Assembly (NCBI GenBank): GCA_022793895.1
Contig: JAAWDS010000002.1
Coordinates: forward strand, 1 to 64,000
Direction of reading: 5' to 3'
From: Provencibacterium sp.
Lineage (GTDB): Bacteria; Bacillota; Clostridia; Oscillospirales; Ruminococcaceae
Length of the DNA stretch: 64,000 nucleotides
In this document: positions 57,696 to 64,000 of the stretch, in pieces
Layout of the letters: every line of letters starts with the position of its first letter
Numbering within the stretch: position 1 is the first letter of the stretch
Made by a program: the position numbers and the translations under genes
The notes under the pieces: model-generated
Database searches by the model: none
Told to the model about the DNA's origin: nothing
Seen by the model: only the letters and a program-made list of their open reading frames with translations

Positions 57696-59021
57696 ATGAC
57701 CTTTTTCAGCCTGACATTCCTTTTGATTTTTCTGCCAGTCAGCTTGCTGCTCTATTATACCGTTCCGGTGTCGCTGAAAAATCCGGTTTTGCTGCTGTTG
57801 AGTTTGGCTTTTTATGGACTGCTGGAGCCCCGCTTTTTTTGGCTGATGCTTTTTTCCCTCCTTTTTGACTATGGAGCGGCTTGCATCGTTTGTTCGTTCC
57901 GGGACCGGTCGGGGATTGGGCGGCTGGCCTGTTTTTTATCGGCTGTTAAGTCGGCGGCTTATGTCGCTTATGGTGTGCTGTGTATCCGGCAGGGTTCGCC
58001 CTCTCCTGCCGGTATTTTGATTTTTACCTGGTCGGCAACCGGCTATGTGGTGGATTTGTATCATAAGGCGGCGCCATTTGAGCGCAATTTTCTGGACTTT
58101 GCACTCTATAACTGTTTTTTCGGCCGCATTTTTCTGGGACCTTATGTCAAATATACCGTCATCCGCCCCCAGCTCAAGGAGAAACGTCTGAGCCTTGCCT
58201 CCATCTCGTCCGGAATGGTGCTGTTGGTTCAGGGAATGGCGAAGAAGGTCGTTCTGGGGGACAGCTTAATGGGCCTTTACCAAACGGTGTCCGCCATAGA
58301 GGAACGGGAGAGGACGCTGCTTTCCAGCTGGACTCTCCTGCTTTCTCTGGCGCTTGGCGTCTATTTTGTGTTCAGCGGTTATTGCGATGCGGCCAGGGGA
58401 TTGGGACACATTTTTTCTTTTAAGATGCCCAGAAATATCTTTTTTCCCCTGCACACCGGCTCTGTCCGGGAATTTGTGGAGCGCTTCAATATCTCCTGGC
58501 TGGATTATCTGAGGCGCTATATCGGCTATCCCTTGGCTGCGCTTCATGGCAGCGCCGTTTGGCAGGGGATCTGTACGGCCGTTTGCTTGGCCTTTTATGG
58601 CGCGTGGCTGTCGCTCACGCCCAGAGGGATTCTGTGGGGAGGCTTTCTCGCTCTGCTTATGCTGTCGGAAAAATATCTGTATGGCAAACTGCTGGAAAAA
58701 CTTCCCCATCTGCTGCGCAGGCTTTATGCCGGTCTCGCCGTCCTCCTTTCCTTTGCACTGCTCTCTCAGCCGTCGCTGCACAGTAGTTATGTGCTGATAA
58801 AAACGCTGTTTCAATTTGAAGCGGGACTGTGGTATAATGACGCCATCGTTTATATCCTATTGCAGAACTATTGGGCGCTGGCGCTCGGCCTGCTTTTAAG
58901 CTATCCCATGATACCGCGGGTCTCCTCTTTTATTCGGAAGAGATGGCCGGCCTGCGCCAATATTTTTTCGGTGGCGCTGAACCTGGGTTTGATTACGCTG
59001 ACCATCATGTTCCTGATCTAG
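57696..59021 (+). CDS. MBOAT-family membrane protein lacking the catalytic histidines
   Basis: A 441-aa polytopic protein resembling AlgI/DltB-type MBOAT O-acyltransferases: N-terminal MTFFSLTFLLIFLPVSLLLYY, FSGYCDAARGLG (227-238; usually FSGYSDMAIGLG), and an aligned region FVERFNIS...GAWLSLTPRGILWGG. Functional relatives have WRRWHIS and GLWHG; here His is Asn265 in the first and Leu305 in the second. The invariant catalytic His is thus absent, though the frame is intact. The partner-type DHHW gene follows 22 nt downstream. It may be a pseudoenzyme scaffold or have a new activity. Start ATG 57696 follows GGGGGGAG. Confidence 0.82.
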   Translation: MTFFSLTFLLIFLPVSLLLYYTVPVSLKNPVLLLLSLAFYGLLEPRFFWLMLFSLLFDYGAACIVCSFRDRSGIGRLACFLSAVKSAAYVAYGVLCIRQGSPSPAGILIFTWSATGYVVDLYHKAAPFERNFLDFALYNCFFGRIFLGPYVKYTVIRPQLKEKRLSLASISSGMVLLVQGMAKKVVLGDSLMGLYQTVSAIEERERTLLSSWTLLLSLALGVYFVFSGYCDAARGLGHIFSFKMPRNIFFPLHTGSVREFVERFNISWLDYLRRYIGYPLAALHGSAVWQGICTAVCLAFYGAWLSLTPRGILWGGFLALLMLSEKYLYGKLLEKLPHLLRRLYAGLAVLLSFALLSQPSLHSSYVLIKTLFQFEAGLWYNDAIVYILLQNYWALALGLLLSYPMIPRVSSFIRKRWPACANIFSVALNLGLITLTIMFLI

Positions 59022-59043
59022 AAACCATAAAGGGGGAAAAGCG

Positions 59044-60144
59044 GTGCTCTCCAAACGGATATCAGCGATACTCATGCTGCTCATCCTCGTGGGGCTTACG
59101 TTGTCCTGCTTTTTTCGCGCGCGTTTATATGGCGTCGCTTTTCCAGAGCGCGGGCAGGGGACGATTGTAGAACGCACCGAAGCCTTTTTAGGGGAAGCTG
59201 TTCCCTTTTCCAGAACGATGCGCAGCGCAAAGGTGGATTTAAAATATCTGTTGGGATCGCGGGAGCAGGAAGGGATTTTCATGAGCGGGAAGCGGCTGAT
59301 TGAGAATATCGAGGAGCCGGTCAGCAGCTATGTGCAGAGCAATACGGAAGCGATCATCCAGTTTGCCCAGCAGCAATCGGTTCCCACCTACATGAGCCTT
59401 ATCCCAACGGCGAGCGCCATCCTTCAAAATGCGACCCCTCCCTTTTCGGATTCCCGGATCTATAACCAGAAGCAGTTTATTGATGAACGCTATAAAAATT
59501 TTTCCGGGCAGCTTTCTTGTGTGGATGTTTATTCAACGCTTCTACAGAATAACAGCCAGCCGCTCTATTTCAACACCGAATCGCTTCTAACCATGCAGGG
59601 CGGTTATTTTGTTTATGAGCTGCTTTCCAAGCGGATGGGCAACGCGCCCTATAGCCTGGATCGGTTTGAAATCGCCCACATTCAGCAAAATTATTACGGC
59701 AGCCTGTATGACAAGGTGGAGTTTCGAAATATCGAACCGGACATTATCAGCATTTTTACCTACCGGCGAGGACTCAAAGAATTTTCGGTAACACACACCG
59801 GAGAACCCAATAAGGTTTATCACACCCTGTTCCCTCAATTTCTTGCGGATCTGGGGCGGCCGCTGGATGTTATGCTCGGCGGGCAGTCCGCGATTGTAGA
59901 CATTGAGCAGAAAAAGAAATTCAGAAACAGCCTGCTGGTTTTTTGCGACCGGCAGATGTTTTCGGTGCTCCCGTTTCTTGCCTGTGATTACCAGACCATC
60001 CGGGCGGTGGATTTGGAGCAGGCTACCGATCAGCAGCTTCGCAGCATTAACACCTCGCAATATGATGAAATCTTATTTGCTTATTCGGTCGATACCTTTA
60101 TGCACTCCAACGCGCTTTCCCGCGTGGGACGCATGGGCGGTTGA
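59044..60144 (+). CDS. DHHW/AlgX-like membrane-anchored protein lacking its catalytic motifs
   Basis: A 366-aa protein with one N-terminal membrane anchor (about 5-24) and an extracytoplasmic SGNH/AlgX-like domain. The family DHHW motif is replaced: where relatives have TDHHWTxxGAY, this has TESLLTMQGGY (178-188). The second catalytic motif, usually (G/K)DSY before VPFLA, is CDRQ (301-304) before LPFLA. All known catalytic Ser and His residues are therefore lost while the fold landmarks remain (YGSLYDKVEF, DEILFAYSVDTF). It follows the MBOAT gene, the order of alginate-type acetylation pairs. The start is GTG 59044 after AAAGGGGGAAAAGCG. Confidence 0.78.
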   Translation: MLSKRISAILMLLILVGLTLSCFFRARLYGVAFPERGQGTIVERTEAFLGEAVPFSRTMRSAKVDLKYLLGSREQEGIFMSGKRLIENIEEPVSSYVQSNTEAIIQFAQQQSVPTYMSLIPTASAILQNATPPFSDSRIYNQKQFIDERYKNFSGQLSCVDVYSTLLQNNSQPLYFNTESLLTMQGGYFVYELLSKRMGNAPYSLDRFEIAHIQQNYYGSLYDKVEFRNIEPDIISIFTYRRGLKEFSVTHTGEPNKVYHTLFPQFLADLGRPLDVMLGGQSAIVDIEQKKKFRNSLLVFCDRQMFSVLPFLACDYQTIRAVDLEQATDQQLRSINTSQYDEILFAYSVDTFMHSNALSRVGRMGG

Positions 60145-60183
60145 GGGCGAGAATGGAAAATCTGAAGGAAAGAAGAGGATAGA

Positions 60184-61152
60184 ATGGAATGGAAGCAGGT
60201 GCGGATCTATACCACCCACGAAGGGATTGAGCCGGTTGCGGCGGTTCTCCTGGATCTGGGCGCCGGCGGTTATACGGTGGAGGATGCGCAGGATTTTGAG
60301 CAGTTTTTGAAAAAAGAGGGACCTCACTGGGACTATGTAGATGAAAGTCTAGATTATCTGCGGGACTGTGAAACGAGCCTGACGGCTTATCTGGCGGATA
60401 ACGCGCAGGGAGCGAGGCAATTTTCGCAGCTTTTGGAGGCTCTGGAACGGCTGCGCGCGCTCGATACCGAGCACGCCTGGGGAAGGCTGATGGCTGAATG
60501 CGGGCAGATTCGGGAGGAGGACTGGGCGGATAATTGGAAGCAGTATTTCAAGCCCATCTCGGTTGGAAAACGACTGATGGTGAAACCGACCTGGGAGCAG
60601 TTGCCGGATGCCGGAGGCCGCGCCGTTTTGGAGATCGATCCCTCGGCCAGCTTTGGGACGGGTACGCACCACACGACCCGCCTATGCTTAGAATTGCTGG
60701 AGGAGACGGTTCATGGCGGTGAGGCGGTGCTGGATATGGGCTGCGGCAGCGGAATCTTAGGCATTGCCGCCATGCTGTTAGGCGCTTCGGAGGTAACGGC
60801 GGTGGATATCGATGAGAACGCCGTGCGCATTGCCCAGGAAAACTACCGGCAGAATCGGATTCCGGAGGAGAGCTTGCATGCATTCTGCGGGGATGCGACG
60901 CGGGATGGGGAGCTACGCGGCAGGATTTGCGCACGCCGCTATCCGATTGTGCTGGCCAACATTGTGGCGGACGTTATCTTATCCATGCTGGATATCTTGA
61001 CCGCCTGCCTGGAGGAAGGAGGGGTAATGCTGCTGTCCGGGATCATTACGGAACGTGAAGAGGATATCCAACAAGGGCTGCGCCATGCCCGGTTGCAGGT
61101 TTGCGGCCGGCGCGAGCAAGGCGGTTGGGTTGCCCTGTGCGTCCGGCGGTAG
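60184..61152 (+). CDS. prmA: Ribosomal protein L11 methyltransferase
   Basis: A 322-aa SAM-dependent enzyme that trimethylates ribosomal protein L11. An N-terminal substrate-binding domain is followed by FGTGTHHTTRLCLELLE and the SAM loop VLDMGCGSGILGIAA, with LANIVADV as the catalytic NxxA/N motif. The ATG at 60184 gives the usual start MEWKQVRIYTTHEGIEPV; AAAGAAGAGGATAG lies upstream. rsmE follows after 10 nt; this pair is very common in Firmicutes. Confidence 0.95.
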   Translation: MEWKQVRIYTTHEGIEPVAAVLLDLGAGGYTVEDAQDFEQFLKKEGPHWDYVDESLDYLRDCETSLTAYLADNAQGARQFSQLLEALERLRALDTEHAWGRLMAECGQIREEDWADNWKQYFKPISVGKRLMVKPTWEQLPDAGGRAVLEIDPSASFGTGTHHTTRLCLELLEETVHGGEAVLDMGCGSGILGIAAMLLGASEVTAVDIDENAVRIAQENYRQNRIPEESLHAFCGDATRDGELRGRICARRYPIVLANIVADVILSMLDILTACLEEGGVMLLSGIITEREEDIQQGLRHARLQVCGRREQGGWVALCVRR

Positions 61153-61162
61153 CAGAGAAGCC

Positions 61163-61885
61163 ATGCCAAGATTTTTTATCGATACGCCGCCCGGCGAGTA
61201 CGCAGAATTAACGGGGGAGGATGCGCGCCATGTTTCCCTGGCGTTGCGGATGCGGATAGGGGAGGAGCTCGTTCTCTGCAATGGACAGGGAACGGACTTC
61301 CGGTGCCGCATTGAAGCCTTTGAAGAGGGATGCGTCCGTCTGCGTGTGCTGGAGAGCGTTCCCTCCTGTACCGAGCCCCAGGTCCGGGTAACGCTCTTTC
61401 AGGCTCTTGCCAAAGGGGATAAGATGGACACCATCATCCAAAAGGCAGTCGAGCTGGGCGTTTATGAGGTAGTTCCCATTTTAACGGCGCGCTGTGTTTC
61501 CCGTCCGGATGAGAGGACGTTCGCGAAAAAACGGGCGCGCTATGCCCGCATTGCCTATGAAGCGGCTAAACAGTGCGGGAGAGGACGGATTCCGGCGGTA
61601 GGGGAGCTGTTAACGCCGCCTCAGTTGTGCGAAGGCTTTTCCGGCTTTGACCAGGTGCTGTTCTTTTATGAAAGGGCGGAGCTTTCCCTGCGTTCTATCC
61701 CGTTGGAAGGGGCGCATACAATAGCGGTGATCGTCGGCCCTGAGGGCGGGTTTGAGGAGGAGGAGGCGGCTGGCTTTATAGAGGCTGGCGCTGCGCCGGT
61801 ATCGCTCGGCCCCCGGATTCTTCGCTGTGAAACGGCGCCGGTTGCTGCGCTGGCGGCGCTACTGTATGCGATGGGGGAGATGTAA
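61163..61885 (+). CDS. rsmE: 16S rRNA (uracil1498-N3)-methyltransferase
   Basis: A 240-aa SPOUT-class enzyme. An N-terminal PUA-like domain (MPRFFIDTPPGEYAELTGEDARHVSLALRMR-type start) is followed by the knotted domain with ALAKGDKMDTIIQKAVELGV, VIVGPEGGFEEEE and LGPRILRCETAPVAAL. All family motifs are intact. ATG 61163 is 10 nt after prmA; the upstream in-frame codon belongs to the prmA overlap. Its stop lies 1 nt before the GTG of the next gene. Confidence 0.95.
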   Translation: MPRFFIDTPPGEYAELTGEDARHVSLALRMRIGEELVLCNGQGTDFRCRIEAFEEGCVRLRVLESVPSCTEPQVRVTLFQALAKGDKMDTIIQKAVELGVYEVVPILTARCVSRPDERTFAKKRARYARIAYEAAKQCGRGRIPAVGELLTPPQLCEGFSGFDQVLFFYERAELSLRSIPLEGAHTIAVIVGPEGGFEEEEAAGFIEAGAAPVSLGPRILRCETAPVAALAALLYAMGEM

Positions 61886-61886
61886 G

Positions 61887-62702
61887 GTGAGAAACAGGCG
61901 CATGAAGAAATCGTTACCCATTCTTCTGTTCCTAGGTGTGCTGCTGTTCTGCCTGGGGCTTTTTCAGCACTGGGTTTTGCCTGCCGCAGATTTCCAGCCT
62001 TCGATTCCTCCTTCCGTTTCGAAAACAACGGGGAGCTCGCCGGACGATCGAGAGCCTTCCGGTGAGGAAGGCTCTGGGAAAGAAGCAGAGAGCTTTTCGA
62101 GTGAGGAGGCGTTGCCGGTGAATAAAAATTCTTGGGAATTGGTGTTGGTGAATGCCGAGCACAGCTTGGAAGAGGAATATCCGGTAGAATTGGAAGCAGT
62201 GGAGGGATATCAGTTTGATAAACGGGCTGCCGGTGCGCTACGGGAGATGATTGCGGCAGCGGAAAGGGATGGGATCCGGCTGATTCTGATCTCTACCTAC
62301 CGTTCTTTTGAAAAGAGCGAATGGAATTTTGCTCAAAAGGTGCAAGCGCTTTTAGAGGAGGGTTATTCGGAGGAGGAGGCGCGGCTAGAAGCACAGCGCT
62401 GGGTAGCTCCTCCAGGGACGAGCGAGCACAATACGGGGCTGGCGGCCGATATCGTATCCGGCGATTATTTCGATGTCTACGGCCGTGAATTGGAAACGGA
62501 GTTTGAGGGCTATCAGGGCTTCCGGTGGCTCTATGATCACTGTGCGGATTATGGCTTTATCCTGCGTTATCCGGACGGCAAGGAGGAGATAACGGGGATC
62601 CACTATGAACCCTGGCATTACCGTTATGTAGGCGCCGGACACGCCGTGGCCATCATGGAGCGGGGGATCACTCTGGAGGAATACCTGGGCGAAGAAGGCT
62701 GA
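61887..62702 (+). CDS. D-alanyl-D-alanine carboxypeptidase, M15B (VanY-like)
   Basis: A 271-aa exported peptidase trimming the terminal D-Ala of peptidoglycan stems. An N-terminal membrane anchor (about 10-28) and a Ser/Glu-rich linker (about 35-75) precede the catalytic domain with zinc-site motifs SEHNTGLAADI (His and Asp) and GIHYEPWHYRYVG (Glu and His). GTG 61887 lies 7 nt after GGGGGAG; ATG 61902 is the alternative. No van regulatory genes are present, so a housekeeping or sporulation role is more likely than glycopeptide resistance. Confidence 0.9.
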   Translation: MRNRRMKKSLPILLFLGVLLFCLGLFQHWVLPAADFQPSIPPSVSKTTGSSPDDREPSGEEGSGKEAESFSSEEALPVNKNSWELVLVNAEHSLEEEYPVELEAVEGYQFDKRAAGALREMIAAAERDGIRLILISTYRSFEKSEWNFAQKVQALLEEGYSEEEARLEAQRWVAPPGTSEHNTGLAADIVSGDYFDVYGRELETEFEGYQGFRWLYDHCADYGFILRYPDGKEEITGIHYEPWHYRYVGAGHAVAIMERGITLEEYLGEEG

Positions 62703-62769
62703 ACGCCGGAGAGAAGGTCCGTCTAAAGCGGATTTTATCCGAACGTGTTTTTAAGGAAGGAAGGACGAA

Positions 62770-63282
62770 ATGCAGCGGATCCGGAAAGATTCCATTCTTC
62801 AGGCAGTCGGGGCCAGCGCCTGTGCGCTGGGCTTAACGCTGGCCATTTACTTGAGCGGGACCGGTCTGGGCGGAGCCCTTCTGCGGCTTCAGAAAAACTA
62901 CCGTATCGATCGGTTCAATCAGGCGATTGCCGGGCAGGATGCGGTGATCAGGCTGGCGGCAGGCGAAGAGCTGCACACTGTTACCACGCAATATCTCACC
63001 GCTTTGATGGATGCGGTAATCCGGTTTGAGTTTTTTCCGAGGAAGGAGGACGCCGAGATCTTTTTAGCCATCCTATCCTCGCTACCGGTTAAGGTAACGA
63101 TTGATGGATTTGAGTTTTCCGGCCGCAACCTAGTGATCCACTGTCAATGCTCCTATGAGCCCCCGTTGAATCAATTTTTAAAGAATTTGGAGGACGTTCC
63201 GCTTTTTCAGGATGTGTCGCTGGAATCCTATCAGAAGAAGGACGGCGTTTATATAGGAACGTTGACCTGCATAGCCGCTTAA
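62770..63282 (+). CDS. Membrane-anchored protein of unknown function
   Basis: A 170-aa protein with one N-terminal hydrophobic segment (about 10-38) and an extracytoplasmic domain. Its layout, a long helix after the anchor then an alpha/beta domain with LPVKVTIDGFEFSGRNLVIHCQC and FLKNLEDVPLFQDVSLESYQ, recalls PilN/PilO-type proteins of pilus or secretion systems, but no other pilus gene is present and I do not assign it. Start ATG 62770 follows AAGGAAGGACGAA. It lies 67 nt after the VanY-like gene on the same strand. Confidence 0.7.
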   Translation: MQRIRKDSILQAVGASACALGLTLAIYLSGTGLGGALLRLQKNYRIDRFNQAIAGQDAVIRLAAGEELHTVTTQYLTALMDAVIRFEFFPRKEDAEIFLAILSSLPVKVTIDGFEFSGRNLVIHCQCSYEPPLNQFLKNLEDVPLFQDVSLESYQKKDGVYIGTLTCIAA

Positions 63283-63433
63283 AGGCGTCTCCGATCAAGC
63301 GAACGTATTTTTTCTTTATAAGAGGTTGTTCGGTTGCCACTTCCTCGAACCATTTTCTGCATAGCCGGGCAGCTTTTCCGCATATAGATGGAAGGCGGAG
63401 AGGTTTTTAGCAGAAATGGGAGGCGTGGATAAA

Positions 63434-63925
63434 ATGCTGCTTGTGTCGCTTAAGGTGAATAAGAAAATCATTCGGATGGTAGTGGGAGCAGGGCTTCTGC
63501 TTTTAGTGGCTGTGGCGATCGGCATCTTCCGGCCGCACCGTCAGGAGCTGGCGGTCAATCTGAGCGGCGATGGCGCGGTGATGAAAAATTATACGGCGCA
63601 AACGGCGGCGGAACGCCTTGCCTTTATCGCTCAATTTGGCTGGGAGGTAGAGGAAGAACCGGTTGAAATTGAAGAGGTGCTGATCCCAGCGCAATTTGAT
63701 GCCGTCTATGATAGCTACAACACCATGCAGCGCGCGCAGGGCTTAGATTTAACCCGCTATCAAGGAAAGATGGTTAAACGGTTTGCCTATCAGGTTCTCA
63801 ACTATCCGGGAACGGCGGACGAGGTGCGCTTAAACCTGCTGATTGCAGAAAACAAGGTAGTGGGCGGCGATGTCTGCTCTATGGCCCTTGACGGTTTTAT
63901 GCATGGATTTAAATATGAGGGCTAA
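63434..63925 (+). CDS. DUF4830-like membrane-anchored protein
   Basis: A 163-aa protein with an N-terminal anchor (about 12-32) and an exported domain of the DUF4830 type: TAAERLAFIAQFGWEVEEEPVEIEEV, FDAVYDSYNTMQRAQGLDLTRYQGK and a C-terminal NLLIAENKVVGGDVCS strand. The function is unknown; such proteins occur in many Clostridia. ATG 63434 lies 10 nt after GGGAGG; an in-frame ATG at 63416 overlaps that site. It is the last complete gene of the window; nothing is recognised in 63926-64000. Confidence 0.8.
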   Translation: MLLVSLKVNKKIIRMVVGAGLLLLVAVAIGIFRPHRQELAVNLSGDGAVMKNYTAQTAAERLAFIAQFGWEVEEEPVEIEEVLIPAQFDAVYDSYNTMQRAQGLDLTRYQGKMVKRFAYQVLNYPGTADEVRLNLLIAENKVVGGDVCSMALDGFMHGFKYEG

Positions 63926-64000
63926 AAGGGGCTTTCCGGTATATAGCCTCTGCTTTAGAGGGGATGCTGTAAAATTCGGATCCGGCGGGGCCAAAAATTG

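Noticed and set aside
58831-58836. TATAAT within the MBOAT gene as an internal promoter
   Set aside because: No acceptable -35 at 16-18 bp; chance occurrence is likely.
61887-62702. Vancomycin resistance function for the VanY-like gene
   Set aside because: No vanH/A/X or vanRS genes are present; M15B carboxypeptidases are common housekeeping enzymes in Clostridia.
1-64000. CRISPR array, prophage, insertion sequence, tRNA or rRNA genes
   Set aside because: I found no regularly spaced repeats, no integrase, transposase or phage structural gene, and no tRNA-like cloverleaf with the expected conserved bases.

Overview
The window is a gene-dense, GC-rich stretch of chromosome from a spore-forming anaerobic Firmicute of class Clostridia, most likely order Oscillospirales (the Ruminococcaceae/Oscillospiraceae group). 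Evidence: sporulation genes (spoIIR, a YlmC/YmxH PRC-barrel gene, a YtvI-type membrane protein), a T-box leader on alaS, strong AGGAGG-type ribosome binding sites, the MEP pathway (ispE), type III pantothenate kinase and many ferredoxin/Fe-S genes. I cannot name the genus. I see no prophage, insertion sequence, CRISPR array, tRNA or rRNA gene; the accessory component consists of intergenic structured repeats.

Layout. 1-2.2 kb: paaK and a HAD gene (minus), ending in a structured repeat. 2.5-9.8 kb: class B PBP, degV, an S66 peptidase, the ferrous iron operon feoA-feoB-cys-rich membrane peptide, and trmB. 10-12.6 kb: secreted PepSY protein, an aspartate carbamoyltransferase with a PyrI-like zinc tail, thioredoxin. 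12.7-17.2 kb (minus): SDR, AEC transporter, DUF1015, trxB, ylmC. 17.3-23.9 kb (minus): sbcD-sbcC and a nuclease-helicase. 24.2-32.2 kb: a polytopic membrane protein, coaX, ytvI-like gene, a large propeller/solute-binding lipoprotein divergent from a two-component system, a Nudix gene. 32.4-35.8 kb (minus): nifS-iscU-mnmA and rnhA. 36-42.6 kb: lipoprotein, GH31 glycosidase, rlmI-like methyltransferase, a DnaD protein with a DnaC-like zinc tail. 42.8-49.7 kb (plus): ZIP transporter, amidohydrolase, lrp-aminotransferase-DUF362/ferredoxin, ispE, spoIIR. 49.7-64 kb (plus): T-box-alaS, HIT, PRT, comEC, holA, rnmV-like, an MBOAT/DHHW pair, prmA, rsmE, a VanY-type peptidase and two small anchored proteins.

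Most notable observations. (1) A family of intergenic repeats, with at least five copies, is predicted to fold into a closed multi-arm structure plus a long hairpin whose stem sequence changes between copies while pairing is kept. (2) The MBOAT and DHHW genes are in the arrangement of a cell-surface O-acetylation system, yet both have lost their known catalytic motifs; the nearby ComEC has also lost the metal motif of its C-terminal domain. (3) The same 14-bp inverted repeat, TTAGC-N4-GCTAA, lies upstream of feoAB and of the ZIP transporter gene, suggesting a shared metal regulator encoded elsewhere. (4) There are two domain fusions: PyrB with only the zinc domain of PyrI, and DnaD with only the N-terminal, zinc-binding part of a DnaC-like protein.

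Starts were chosen from ribosome binding sites and family alignment. Family assignments come from recognising motifs and were not checked by database search.
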